The notes: a model not told the origin generated them from the letters alone. A stretch of 64,000 nt of DNA from Neobacillus pocheonensis (GCA_023702235.1 JAMQCR010000001.1:1922001-1986000); one strand, 5' to 3'. Shown: positions 39,367-48,435, counted from the first letter of the stretch. A program made the numbers and translations.

Positions 39367-39896
39367 TTCAGTTGTTATTGCTTGCTGTTGGATCTGTTGT
39401 CGTTTGATTGGTATTAATACTTTGAAAATGCTGTTCGAATGAGCCTTGATGATGATGATGCCCTTTTATGAGTATGTTTGGCCTGTTAAAACTTGATTAA
39501 TAAATGCTTGGGATTCATTTTCTGAACTTGGTCCTCAGTGTTGTATTGACATACATTTTCCTAAGAATACCCCATCCATTTGTGTTAGTAAGCAGGTGTT
39601 AACAACAGTTAATATCCTGATTTTATTGGATAAACAAATTTTTAATTTCCGTGGATTCCAATCTACTGATATTTTTCAAGCCACTAAAAATTAATTAATA
39701 CTTTATTATTGGGCAAAATAATAATAGAACATTGACTGGGACTTTATTGCTTCCTTTAGTAAAGGGAATATTAAATTTTTCCAATATTAATTTAATAAGA
39801 ACGTTAGGATTTAAAACATTTCGCTTAGCATATCTGTATAATCGATCCGCAATAACAAAAACTAATCTACATAGTGAAAATAATTAAAAAGTCAGG
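39367..39896. other. 530-base region with non-coding or decayed minus-strand sequence
   Basis: On the minus strand, between about 39530 and 39372, two short frames look like the tail of a lost gene: QAFINQVLTGQTY in one frame, then GHHHHQGSFEQHFQS to a stop at about 39372 in another. Neither has a start with a ribosome site. The rest is AT-rich without features. The sequence just before 39897 shows no similarity to the missing deacetylase amino end. Confidence 0.3.
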
Positions 39897-40397
39897 ATGT
39901 ATATATCCATGCAACCTTCTTGGTTTTTTCCGTACCCCAATATAGTAAAACGTATGGTACAGGAAGGACATATACTCGGTAATCATTCGTATAACCACGC
40001 GAATCTCCCGAAACTGAAGGACAGCGAATTTCGCGACCAAATTTTAAAAACGGATAAGCTTATTGAGAAATTTACTGGATTTAGTCCAAATATTGTCAGA
40101 CCCCCCTATGGAAATGTCAGCGAGGGACAAATCCAGTGGTTAGCAACTCAACACAAAAAAATTGTTAACTGGAACGTGGATTCCCTAGATTGGAAAGGTT
40201 TAAATGCTGAAGAGGTAGCCACCAATGTTCTATCACATGTGCACCCAGGGTCAATTATTTTACAACATTCCGGTACTGGAACCGGCGGGGATTTATCCGG
40301 AACGGTAAATGCCCTTCCGAAAATTATTGACGAGCTTAAAAACGAAGGCTTCAAACTAGTAACGATTCCGGAACTGCTAGGTATCCCGGATAAATAA
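39897..40397 (+). pseudogene. Polysaccharide deacetylase (NodB domain), amino-terminally truncated
   Basis: Retains the later NodB motifs: the metal-binding GNHSYNH (H-S/T-x-x-x-H), RPPYG, WNVDSLDW and IILQHSGTG, in the usual order and spacing, ending with the carboxy-terminal VTIPELLGIPDK. It lacks motif 1 (TFDDGP), signal peptide, and the segment between TWFF and YPNIVKRMV: residues read SWFFPYPNIVKRMVQEGH, as if an internal piece was deleted. No ribosome site precedes the ATG. Without the first catalytic Asp it should be inactive. Full-length relatives deacetylate peptidoglycan or chitin-like polymers. Confidence 0.75.
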
Positions 40398-40401
40398 TTT
40401 T

Positions 40402-40440
40402 AGAAAACCGCCCAGCCACAAATGTACAGGCGGTTTTTCT
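40402..40440 (+). terminator. Terminator after the deacetylase remnant
   Basis: Stem AAACCGCC / GGCGGTTT with a 15-base loop and T-rich tail. Confidence 0.75.
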
Positions 40441-40456
40441 TGGATCGAATTATTCC

Positions 40457-40687
40457 TTAGTGAGTAACTCTATCTGATTGTTCAAAATATGGATAGAAGA
40501 GACCAGGTGACTTTCTTATCAATTTATTCGGGTGTTCCGGATCTTCAATCACTATAAAATGCGCTTCAAATCCGTTTATATTTTCAACTGATTTACCCAC
40601 AACTTGAACAATATAACTTGGTTCATATTTATGTGTTTTCTCTATTCTCAATAACATCCCTATTTCAATTTCATCATAAGTCATCAT
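40457..40687 (-). CDS. Hypothetical 76-aa protein
   Basis: ATG 40687 follows GGGGGGAG by 7 bases; reads MMTYDEIEIGMLLRIEKTH, then YIVQVVGKSVENINGFEAHFIV and ends QSDRVTH. Beta-rich, soluble, likely a small SH3/OB-like barrel by pattern only. A longer upstream reading lacks a ribosome site. Family unknown. Confidence 0.5.
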   Translation of the reverse strand: MMTYDEIEIGMLLRIEKTHKYEPSYIVQVVGKSVENINGFEAHFIVIEDPEHPNKLIRKSPGLFYPYFEQSDRVTH

Positions 40688-40858
40688 GTTTACTCCCCCC
40701 TTAGTGACTATTATATTACTTAAAGGAAGTCTTAGCATAAATTCCTTTCTGGAAATTAGTGTTATATTAAAATCTTAAAATCAATTTAAATCCTTCCGAA
40801 AATCGGGGAATGAGTTATAACTACATCAAAATTGAAGATAGGATAAATGAACATTTTT

Positions 40859-41979
40859 TCAAATTTTACCCAATGGCTCCGATACGCCATAGCTGCTAAG
40901 ATTAATCTCTGTTGGCTTTCCTAAGACTAATTTGGCTAGTTCAGCACCGAGATATGGTCCACTAGTTAATCCTGATGCCCCTAACCCATTCGCTACGTAA
41001 ATTCCTTCATAATCAGGCAATGCCCCGATCACAGGCAAGAAGCCAGGGGTAAATGGTCGAAACCCTACCCTTGTTTCTTGAAAAGTGCTATTCGATAGAC
41101 CAGGTGCTACCTCTAAGACTTTTCCTAAAATTTCATTGATTCCTCCTGCTGTTACGCGGTTGTCAAATCCAGCTTCATTTTCATGTGTAGAACCTACGAC
41201 AACACGGCCATGTTCAAACGTCAGGATATATTGATTATCTGGCGGCATGACAACTGGCCACGAACCTGTATCCGTTTCAGACAATTCAAGATGAACAATT
41301 TGAGCCTTTTGCGGTTTTACTAAAAAATCAACTCCAAGCGGCTGCAATAGCTCTTTTGACCAGGCACCTGCCGTGACAATGACTTGATCAGCCAACAATG
41401 TATTTTCCCCAAGCCTAATTCCAATAGCTCGATTCTCTTTACGAACAATGCTAGCATTCCCTTGTAAAAAGGTAATGCCATACATAGTTGCAGCGCTAAT
41501 CAAAGCCTTCCGTAACGCTCTTCCATTAACGCGTGCACCCCCACTTACATGAACAGCACCAAATTCATCTGATAACGGGGAAAGAGCCTTTTCGTTTCAG
41601 AAGGTGATAAAATCTTAATTTCACCGATTTCTGGAGCATCCTCATAACGTTTTCGTACACGCTCCGCCATCTGTTCAAGTTTGCTAACGTCTTTATGCAG
41701 ACTAACGGCCCCGACACGTTTATAGCCGGTCTCTTTTTCCCCATCTGCTTCCAATTGAGCAATTAACTCAGGATAATACCGAGCTCCGCCTTTTGCTAGC
41801 CTGTACCATGCTTTGTTCCGCCTCTGCGAAAGCCAAGGACAAACAATCCCCGCTGCGGCGTCTGTAGCCTGTCCTGGGTCCAATCGATCAACTAAAGTAA
41901 CTTTTGCACCTAATTTGGCAAGGTGATAAGCTGTCGACGCGCCGAGAATCCCTGCCCCAATCACAATTATTTTTTTCAT
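40859..41979 (-). pseudogene. FAD-dependent amino-acid oxidoreductase (DadA/ThiO type), frameshifted
   Basis: Restored length 373 residues. ATG 41979 follows AAAGGTG and reads MKKIIVIGAGILGASTAYHLAKLGAKVTLVDR, a Rossmann FAD site with GxGxxG. Next come GQATDAAAGIVCPW, the break near 41575 in a CCCC run (one C missing), then PLSDEFGAVHVSGGARVNG. VIVTAGAWSKELLQPLG, VGFRPFTPGFLPVIG and ANGLGASGLTSGPYLG are typical of the DAO superfamily. It probably oxidises a D-amino acid or glycine; the substrate cannot be assigned. No partner genes next to it. Confidence 0.82.
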
Positions 41980-42131
41980 AAAACACCTTTTCATTTTATT
42001 TCTGTCGTTTTTATTTGACCTGGATATTTTAATACAAATCATGTTATATTTCTTTAATTTTTCACCTATTATGGGGTATATTATTCCAAGATAGCTAATT
42101 AGAAATAACCATAAAGTGTGGTGTTAGTAAA

Positions 42132-42272
42132 ATGATCGAAATACCAAGAATCCTATATTGTGACCAATGTAAAAAAGAAACTGAGCACATAGTAAGTGAA
42201 GATGCATTAGAAATAGAATATACATGTCAGGAATGTAATAGGCAACAAGAGATTGTTAAATCGTATTTCTAA
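42132..42272 (+). CDS. Tiny zinc-ribbon protein (46 aa)
   Basis: Reads MIEIPRILYCDQCKKETEH then YTCQECNRQQEIVKSYF: two CxxC knuckles (YCDQC, TCQEC) 24 residues apart, a single treble-clef or ribbon. Ribosome site GTGTGGTG is weak. Similar tiny zinc proteins are common near spore genes in bacilli; here a SASP gene follows 97 bases later. Function unknown. Confidence 0.55.
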   Translation: MIEIPRILYCDQCKKETEHIVSEDALEIEYTCQECNRQQEIVKSYF

Positions 42273-42369
42273 TTTGGTTTAAACAAATTAGAATCATAAT
42301 TTTAAAATAGGATAAATTATATTCGAGTAATATTTTTATTGCTCAATACATCGTCGGGAGTGATGTATC

Positions 42370-42564
42370 ATGGCTAGAAACAAACTTTTGGTTCCTGGTG
42401 CAGATAATGTTCTGGATCAAATGAAAGAAGAAATCGCCAACGAGTTTGGAGTTCAACTTGGTGCTGATACGACCGCACGAGCAAACGGTTCAGTTGGTGG
42501 CGAAATGACGAAACGCCTGATCGCTTATGCTGAACAATCATTACGAAATCAACAGGGTCAATAG
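42370..42564 (+). CDS. Alpha/beta-type small acid-soluble spore protein
   Basis: 64-residue SASP that coats and protects spore DNA. It has the protease (Gpr) cleavage region [32 protein letters not shown] and the family ending LIAYAEQSL. Length and motif order are typical. ATG follows GGGAGTG; a strong terminator follows, so the gene is monocistronic. Expected to be expressed in the forespore under sigma-G; upstream sequence ATTCGAGTAAT about 45 bases before the start is a weak candidate -10/-35 region only. Clear evidence that the host is a spore former. Confidence 0.95.
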   Translation: MARNKLLVPGADNVLDQMKEEIANEFGVQLGADTTARANGSVGGEMTKRLIAYAEQSLRNQQGQ

Positions 42565-42576
42565 TCTGTGATTTCA

Positions 42577-42611
42577 AGAGAGAGTGTCCCAAAACAGGGG
42601 CACTCTCTTTC
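42577..42611 (+). terminator. Terminator after the SASP gene
   Basis: Stem GAGAGAGTG(TCCC) / (GGGG)CACTCTCT with an AAAACA loop and T tail. Confidence 0.85.
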
Positions 42612-42734
42612 CGAGTTAAATTCGGCATCTAGGCGGAATATTAGCTCCACCAGTTAAAGCTGTTTTTCCGACAATTATGGCCTTATATCCGACAGTAAGG
42701 TCAACTTATACGCCAATTAACCTGCTTTCCCACG

Positions 42735-42772
42735 AAAAATTAAAGCGATGAGAAAAAATCCCATCGCTTTAA
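42735..42772 (-). terminator. Terminator of the MltG-like gene
   Basis: Stem TAAAGCGATG / CATCGCTTTA; on the minus strand it is followed by ATTTTTCG. Confidence 0.8.
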
Positions 42773-42799
42773 CTTTGTTCTATATTTTACCCTTAATCA

Positions 42800-43297
42800 T
42801 TACTTAAAAATAGTGGAGACCACTTGGTCGTAGGACATCGTACTATCCACTTCAAAAACACCAGGGCGCAACTTGTTTTCTATCCCTTTTTTCTCGATAT
42901 CTTTTGAGAAGTTAATAGCATTCGGGACCAAATTAGCCTTGAAAAGCATGTGGCCGACATCGATACTAGTCATACCATCAGATACATTAAGTATCACACG
43001 TGTTACGTTTTTATTAGACTGATTGCCTTCAGGAGTAGCTTGCTTTTGTACAGTTGTTTTTGCATCTTTCATATTCTTGTCATATTCAGCTTTTGTTTGA
43101 ACGACATATCCTTTGGTTACCAGCTGATTTTTCATTTCATTTTCAGATGGTTGTTGAACCTTTAATGCTGTCTGGTTTTGAGATGGTTTGACAGATGTTT
43201 TTGAAACACCACTTTTATCAGAAAAGTAAACAGCGCCACAAATGGTTGTCGAAATAAGTATTCCTGCTGCAAAGCTGCTCAATAAGTTAATTCTCAT
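42800..43297 (-). CDS. MltG/YceG-like membrane-anchored protein (LysM-like domain only)
   Basis: 165 residues. One amino-terminal helix (MRINLLSSFAAGILISTTICGAV), a Gln/Ser/Lys-rich linker, a short coiled segment, then VTRVILNVSDGMTSIDVGHML and NAINFSKDIEKKGIENKLRPGVFEVDSTMSYDQVVSTIF. This carboxy part matches the LysM-like start of YceG/MltG proteins (R-PG-Y/F-x-[LIV]), but the lytic transglycosylase domain is absent, so it is probably a binding or regulatory protein. Start 43297 follows AAAGGAG; it overlaps the upstream gene by 11 bases. Confidence 0.68.
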   Translation of the reverse strand: MRINLLSSFAAGILISTTICGAVYFSDKSGVSKTSVKPSQNQTALKVQQPSENEMKNQLVTKGYVVQTKAEYDKNMKDAKTTVQKQATPEGNQSNKNVTRVILNVSDGMTSIDVGHMLFKANLVPNAINFSKDIEKKGIENKLRPGVFEVDSTMSYDQVVSTIFK

Positions 43298-43667
43298 TTG
43301 CAACTTTTCTCCTTTCATCCTTTAATTTTCGGAAAGGGGCAAGCAGCTGTTCGATTTCACTCTCTGTTACCTGTTTCATCTCTGCAATGCTCTCAATCGA
43401 GTAATTGCGTTTATATAAGTCTAGTATTTCACGCATAAAAAGTTTTTCTTCAGAAGTCAGCTGAATCCCTGATTCATTCATAACCACTTCAATGTCAAGC
43501 TCCATATTCCGAATTGACTCTTGAATGGAATTGATTTCTTTCATCATAGATATATGAACCATATCAATTTGGTTATGCTCGACTTTTGACGCACGCAAAG
43601 ACTTTGAAATTGAAATGACTAGTAATATAGCGGATATCCCAAACAATCCGCCTAAAGTCCATTCCAT
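43287..43667 (-). CDS. Membrane-anchored helical protein with HTH-like tail (126 aa)
   Basis: One amino-terminal helix (MEWTLGGLFGISAILLVISI), then a long helical region with IQESIRNMELDIEVV, and an ending LYKRNYSIESIAEMKQVTESEIEQLL that looks like a helix-turn-helix of the DUF/sigma-region-4 kind. Start ATG 43667 follows AAGGAGGG. Coupled to the MltG-like gene by an 11-base overlap, so the two probably work together at the envelope. Resembles conserved Bacillus proteins of unknown role. Confidence 0.58.
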   Translation of the reverse strand: MEWTLGGLFGISAILLVISISKSLRASKVEHNQIDMVHISMMKEINSIQESIRNMELDIEVVMNESGIQLTSEEKLFMREILDLYKRNYSIESIAEMKQVTESEIEQLLAPFRKLKDERRKVANEN

Positions 43668-43876
43668 CAATATAATTCCCTCCTTATCTTGAATAGAAAG
43701 TTGCAAGCTTTAATTATACATCGAAACGATTAATTTATCGAATTGATTCTCAAAAATACGAAAAAAGTCGGATAGATTTGACAATTTGAGGAGATTTAAG
43801 AAATCATTTTTTTATGAGAATTCGGGGGCTACGATATGAAAAAGCACTCAACAACCTTGAAAAAAAAATTCACACC

Positions 43877-44321
43877 AATTCAAGTAAGTGGTTCAGTTTT
43901 AAAAATTCACACCATAATAAAGAGTCCAATTCGCAAATGAATCGAACTCTTTATTTTTATTGATCTATCAACGTTTTATAAGAACAAGCATTTAATCTAT
44001 TATTAAAAATAGCATACGTATTAGTTGGTGGATAATTGCTGTTGGTCATTAGGCAATGAACTGTTAAATTCTATGTTAATTTCGATGCCAAAGACGGTAA
44101 AAATCTGAATGAAATGAAATTTTTTATTTTAGAACACTATCACTCGGACAATCATCGGCTATTTTTTGTAAGTCCTGTCCGAATAACTCTCTCATTCGGT
44201 AACGTATTTATATGCTAAAACATTTGCTAATTTGACTCCAAATTCGCTGCCAATCAGTACGAGAATTTGGTGTTTTATTTTAATAATTTTCTACTTCAAA
44301 ACTGAACCACTTACTAATTCA
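43877..44321. mobile_element. MITE-like element, 433 bp, with 18-bp perfect TIRs and 6-bp TSD
   Basis: AGTAAGTGGTTCAGTTTT at 43883-43900 is repeated perfectly and inverted at 44298-44315. Immediately outside both ends is the direct repeat AATTCA (43877-43882 and 44316-44321), as expected of a target-site duplication. The 397-base interior has no gene; it contains two hairpins (43916-43958 AAAGAGT...ACTCTTT and 44244-44275 CCAAATTC...GAATTTGG) that could terminate transcription in both directions. It sits 20 bases past the end of the zinc-ribbon gene at 44336. No transposase in the window has these ends, so it would need a source in trans. Confidence 0.75.
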
Positions 44322-44335
44322 AGTGTGCTTCACCT

Positions 44336-44614
44336 CTAATCAATACTCCTTACCACGTCATGACCGCACTTTTTACATTTTCCCTGCAAAAGGATTCCCG
44401 ATTGTGATTCTTTGACACTATATTTTTCGATTTGAGTAACACCGCTACAAGAACCACACCAAACATTACTTTCAAGTTTTCTACGGGTTATCTCTGGTAT
44501 AGAAAGCCACTTTTTATTTGCTGCAAATGAGAACACTTCTGGATTATTTTTCAATTGGATATCTCCCTCAACTTTCTCTAAAATATCGATCACTACTTGG
44601 ATTCTTGCTTTCAC
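44336..44614 (-). CDS. Hypothetical 92-aa protein with C-terminal zinc ribbon
   Basis: Amino-terminal 45 residues helical (KARIQVVIDILEKVEGDIQL); the rest has CGSC and CKKC pairs, VWCGSCSGVTQIEKY and LLQGKCKKCGHDVVRSID, a zinc ribbon. The start is given as GTG 44614 but no ribosome site precedes it, so the true start is uncertain. The MITE inserted just downstream leaves the coding region whole. Function unknown. Confidence 0.5.
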   Translation of the reverse strand: MKARIQVVIDILEKVEGDIQLKNNPEVFSFAANKKWLSIPEITRRKLESNVWCGSCSGVTQIEKYSVKESQSGILLQGKCKKCGHDVVRSID

Positions 44615-44776
44615 TTTTTAATATTCAATCATTTGCCATGCTTTAATTTAAGTATCACAATTAACTCTTTCTTGCCTGATTCGGCACATAAATCCTAGCT
44701 TTTTGACTCGCTGTACCTTTGAACGCAATTACCCACCGCCCTCTAACAAAACGTTGGAGGTAGAAGGTGATTACTC

Positions 44777-45973
44777 TTATTTAACATCTTCAAATTCTCT
44801 CGCGATTCTTTCAAAAGCTTCCATTATCATTGGTCTTGGTGAAGGAATACAAATTCTTTGATAGTCTAACCCTTCTTCCCCAAACATTTTTCCATCTTCT
44901 AGTAATACATTCGCCTTGTTATAAATACGATCATGGACCTCTTCTGGTGATAAACGATATCCACTAAAGTCCATCCACATGATATAGGTTCCTTCAGGGA
45001 TTCTCACCTTTACTTTCGGCATTCTTTCCGCTAAGAACCCTACTACCCATTCCAAGGTGCCGTCGATATATTCTTTCAATTGCTCTAACCAATCTTCACC
45101 GTCATGATAGACGGCTATGAGGGCAGATACCATAAATGGTGATGGTAAATGCATGCCCATCACACTGCTAAATTGTTTCCTAAGTTCTGGATTTGAAATG
45201 ATCACATTTGTACAATGCAGCCCTGCCAAATTAAAAGTTTTGTTGATAGCTGTAAACGTGATTATGTGCTCGACGGTGCAAGCTGCTTTTGCGATAGGAA
45301 TAAAGGGTTGATTCCGTCTGATTAGATCGCCATGAATTTCATCTGCTACGAGAATTACATCATTTTTCGCACATATATCGGATAATTGTTTAAGCTCGTC
45401 CTTATTAAAGACTCTACCAGTTGGATTATGGGGGTTACATAAGATGAACAATTTCGTCTTTTCTTCTTTTGCTTTTGCTTCAAAATCCTCAAAATCGATA
45501 TGATAATAACCTTCGTCATCACATATAAGCGCATTATTCCTGACTTCTCTATCGTTAGCGTTGATCACAGATGTAAAAGGCGGATAAACGGGCCGTTGAA
45601 TGATGATCCCATCTCTCGGATTGGTCAAAGCTCTCACTGCAATGCTCAATGCGTGAACCGTTCCTGGACTATAGAGGATTTCTTCCTTTTTGATTTCCCA
45701 GTCATGTCTTTTTTTAAACCAATGTTGGATCGCTTCAAAATACTCATCGGGAAAAATCGAATAACCAAAAATTCGATGATCGACGGTTTTATGTAAAGCA
45801 TCAATTAAAGGTTGGGGTACTGGTAAATCCATATCTGCGGTAAACAAGGGGATGGTCTCTTCATCATATCTTTCTGTTAGACCCATATTTTTTATTACCT
45901 GTCCGCCATCCCATTTGACTGAATAGGTCCCTCTCCGATTCACAATCTCGTCAAAGTTATATTTCATGAACAT
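44777..45973 (-). CDS. patB: PatB/MalY-type PLP-dependent C-S lyase (cystathionine beta-lyase)
   Basis: About 398 residues, class I/II aminotransferase fold of the MalY/PatB group: FDEIVNRRGTYSVKWD at the start, PLFTADMDLPVPQPLIDAL, FGYSIFPDEYFEAI, CNPHNPTGRVF, ADEIHGDLI and the PLP lysine in FTAINKTFNLAGLHCTN. This group cleaves cystathionine, cysteine or related C-S bonds to pyruvate, ammonia and a thiol. Start: ATG 45973 is 5 bases after AGGAAGG; ATG 45967 (MKYNFDE) is an equally good fit to relatives. An aldo/keto reductase remnant lies 34 bases upstream. Confidence 0.88.
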   Translation of the reverse strand: MFMKYNFDEIVNRRGTYSVKWDGGQVIKNMGLTERYDEETIPLFTADMDLPVPQPLIDALHKTVDHRIFGYSIFPDEYFEAIQHWFKKRHDWEIKKEEILYSPGTVHALSIAVRALTNPRDGIIIQRPVYPPFTSVINANDREVRNNALICDDEGYYHIDFEDFEAKAKEEKTKLFILCNPHNPTGRVFNKDELKQLSDICAKNDVILVADEIHGDLIRRNQPFIPIAKAACTVEHIITFTAINKTFNLAGLHCTNVIISNPELRKQFSSVMGMHLPSPFMVSALIAVYHDGEDWLEQLKEYIDGTLEWVVGFLAERMPKVKVRIPEGTYIMWMDFSGYRLSPEEVHDRIYNKANVLLEDGKMFGEEGLDYQRICIPSPRPMIMEAFERIAREFEDVK

Positions 45974-46007
45974 CCACACCTTCCTGTATTCCTAGCTACT
46001 TGCTGCG

Positions 46008-46612
46008 CTATGATTGAAAAATCCGGTCGATTACTTGAATTTCATCATCTGTTAATTGAACTTCTAGGGTTTTAAGATTATTGAGCACTTGATTTGAACT
46101 CTTTGCGCCTGGAATGATCACATTAATGGCGTCACGTGTTAAATACCATGCAAGAACGACGTGAGCAACTTCCGCACCTTTTTCATTCGCGATTTTTCGA
46201 ATTTGCTCCACTCTTTCCACGGTTTGTTCAAAGATTTCCTTTTGAAAGAATTTCCCACGCTTCCCATCCAAATTGGTGTTTTTTTCATATTTTCCGGTTA
46301 ATAAACCAGAGGCAAGCGGGAAATAGGGAACATACGAAATGCCTTTATCGGTTACATAAGGAAATAATTCCTTCTCTGCTTCACGGCGCAATAGGTTATA
46401 TTCCCCTTGATAAACATCAACATATCCATCTTTATTGGCTTCTTTTAACTGATCAATGGAAAAATTAGATACTCCGATAGCTCTAATCTTCCCTTGTTCC
46501 TTTAGTTGATTTATGCCCCAACCGCTTCATCCTTTGGCGTATCTTGATCAGGAAAATGAATATAGAATAAAACGATGTAATCCGTTTGAAGCCTTTTTAA
46601 GCTTATTGTACC
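46008..46612 (-). pseudogene. Truncated aldo/keto reductase (IolS-type paralogue)
   Basis: Carboxy-terminal two thirds of an IolS-like reductase: similarity to the intact paralogue at 47500-48435 starts abruptly at [22 protein letters not shown] near 46600 and runs to the common end, RDAINVIIPGAKSSNQVLNNL. One T is missing near 46520 (TGAAACAAC versus TAAATCAAC), and the first ~110 residues, including the NADPH-site start and catalytic Tyr, are absent. The two copies share roughly 80-85% of bases by eye where aligned. A remnant of a tandem duplication. Confidence 0.8.
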
Positions 46613-46629
46613 CAACACATAGAATCGTT

Positions 46630-46662
46630 AAAAGAGAGTGACCACTTATAGCCACTCTCTAA
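46630..46662 (-). terminator. Terminator of the 91-aa gene
   Basis: Stem AGAGAGTG / CACTCTCT with a 12-base loop followed on the minus strand by TTTTAA; overlaps the stop codon. Confidence 0.7.
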
Positions 46663-46934
46663 ACAGCTTTCTTTCTTATACATTCATTTATCGCTTTCCT
46701 AAATCCCCAAATAATCTCCATTAATATATCGTTGTCAACCCTTATTTCTTTGATATCCCAATAAGATTCATTTTTTCTATGATAGGTAAATTTTCCATCA
46801 GGATACTTTATTAAAGTTAGTGTTCCCTTCGGATTATCCGTGTTTAGGGAAAGATAATATTTTCCCCCGTCCCAATCAGCATATGATTGAAAATTAGTTA
46901 GAAATCCAGAAATTTCCTTCTTTCTCCTTATCAA
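46659..46934 (-). CDS. Hypothetical 91-aa protein
   Basis: TTG start at 46934, 8 bases after AAGGAG, preferred to a GTG that overlaps the ribosome site. Reads MIRRKKEISGFLTNF, DWDGGKYYLSLNTDNPKGTL and YPDGKFTYHRKNESYWDIKEI, ending in a helix with CIRKKAV. Soluble and beta-rich. Family unknown; single gene with its own terminator. Confidence 0.5.
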   Translation of the reverse strand: MIRRKKEISGFLTNFQSYADWDGGKYYLSLNTDNPKGTLTLIKYPDGKFTYHRKNESYWDIKEIRVDNDILMEIIWGFRKAINECIRKKAV

Positions 46935-47183
46935 AGTAATCACTCCTTAATCCACATTTAGACTGATTACTTATTTTTCTATACTTCCTCTTATTTTTCC
47001 TTTAAATAACTGAAATTTTTTCATGATTGCGATTTTCAGCTTTTTAAGAGTTCACTTAAATCAATTAATCAGTTTACATAACAATTTTATTTTAAACTTA
47101 CTAAAAAAATAAATCTTCCTTATTTTTCTATATTTTTTTACGAAGGAAATTTTATATTATCCTAAAACAATACCCTTCAAATT

Positions 47184-47321
47184 CTAACTATCAGATAAAG
47201 ACCGAAGCTTTCTTAGCGACGGAAATAAATACATCCATAGACCAGCAACAACTAAGTTTCCGATTCCACCGATAAATGAAGCTGGGACTGTCCCAATTAA
47301 ACTTCCTGAGAATAGAACTTC
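47184..47321 (-). pseudogene. Remnant: carboxy end of an MFS transporter
   Basis: In one minus-strand frame the segment reads VLFSGSLIGTVPASFIGG, then GNLVVAGLWMYLFP and SLRKLRSLSDS before a TAG at 47184. This matches the last two helices of EntS/YfiS-type exporters (GT-PA-LIGG-LVV-LWM-LFPSLR). A stop codon lies just upstream and no earlier part of such a gene exists in the window. Surrounding 46,944-47,445 is otherwise empty and AT-rich. Confidence 0.6.
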
Positions 47322-47445
47322 TTAATTCATGCAAAAAAAACTCACTCCCTATTTCGAAGATTAACATAAATTGAATAGAATTTAGATAGACTACATCCGT
47401 TGGGAACACGGTATTTTATACTATTTTTAGATTGTGCTAGAATAG

Positions 47446-47475
47446 TTAAAAAAGCACTCCGATTGCGAGTGCTTT
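47446..47475 (-). terminator. Terminator of the intact aldo/keto reductase gene
   Basis: Stem AAGCACTC / GAGTGCTT with a 7-base loop followed on the minus strand by TTTTTTAAC. Confidence 0.85.
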
Positions 47476-47499
47476 CGAACTATTTTTTCTCACTTAATA

Positions 47500-48435
47500 T
47501 TAAGATAAAAAAATCCGATCGATTTCTTGTATTTCTTCTTCTGTTAATTTAACCTCTAGAGCTTTTAAGTTATGCCGTACTTGTTCTGCATTCTTTGCAC
47601 CAGGAATGATTACATCAATGGAATCACGAGTTAAATACCAAGCAAGGACAACGTGGGAAACCTCCGCGCCTTTTGCGATGGCAATTTTACGAACCTCCTC
47701 TATTTTTTCCAAGTTTCGTTCAAACATGTCTCCTTGGAATTGTGGTCTTTTTCGATTCTTTTCGCTCAATTCGGAATATTTATCATATTTACCAGTTAAT
47801 AACCCGGAGGCAAGCGGATAGAATGGAACAAATGAAATATCATGTTCAATCGTGTATGGAAAAAATTCCTTCTCTGCTTCTCTATTTAATAGGTTATATG
47901 CTCCTTGAAAAACATCTACGTAACCATCTTTATTAGCTTCTTTTAACTGATCGATTGAAAAATTAGATACACCAATCGCTCTAATCTTCCCTTCATCTTT
48001 TAGTTGTTTCAATGCCCCAACGGCTTCATCCTTTGGTGTATCTTGATCAGGAAAATGAATATAAAATAAATCGATGTAATCCGTTTGCAGCCGCTTTAAT
48101 CCTTCCTCCACTGCTTGCTTTAAAAAAGCTGGTGAGTTATCAACAACAACCTCTTTCCCAACAAATTTATAGGCCGCTTTTGTGGCGATGACAATCTCTG
48201 AACGATTTCCCGTTTCTTTTACTACTTCACCAATGAGTTCTTCTGAACGACTAGGACCGTAGATAAAGGCTGTATCTAAAAAATTGATCCCATTAGCCAG
48301 CCCAGTTCGAATTAATTCCCTTCCGACTTCTTCATCAAGGTTTGGAAATAGATTATGACCGCCAACAGCATTTGTACCTAAACCAAGAGGATTTACGAAT
48401 AAATCCGTTTTGCCAATTCGGGTTTGCTTAAGCAT
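47500..48435 (-). CDS. iolS: IolS-type aldo/keto reductase
   Basis: 311 residues, AKR TIM barrel. GLGTNAVGGHNLFPNL and the catalytic-Tyr segment FLDTAFIYGPSRSEELIGEV (Asp and Tyr of the AKR tetrad), [15 protein letters not shown] (His) and AIGVSNFSIDQLKEA; IIPGAKNAEQV binds NADP phosphate. Wording is very close to B. subtilis IolS/YhdN. In B. subtilis the iol genes handle inositol, but no other iol gene is here, so the substrate is open. Ribosome site GGAG is 11 bases from the ATG. Intact counterpart of the truncated copy 900 bases downstream. Confidence 0.88.
   Translation of the reverse strand: MLKQTRIGKTDLFVNPLGLGTNAVGGHNLFPNLDEEVGRELIRTGLANGINFLDTAFIYGPSRSEELIGEVVKETGNRSEIVIATKAAYKFVGKEVVVDNSPAFLKQAVEEGLKRLQTDYIDLFYIHFPDQDTPKDEAVGALKQLKDEGKIRAIGVSNFSIDQLKEANKDGYVDVFQGAYNLLNREAEKEFFPYTIEHDISFVPFYPLASGLLTGKYDKYSELSEKNRKRPQFQGDMFERNLEKIEEVRKIAIAKGAEVSHVVLAWYLTRDSIDVIIPGAKNAEQVRHNLKALEVKLTEEEIQEIDRIFLS

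Noticed and set aside
47191..47409. 72-codon minus-strand frame
   Set aside because: The recognisable transporter sequence is in a different frame of the same strand; this one is its shadow.
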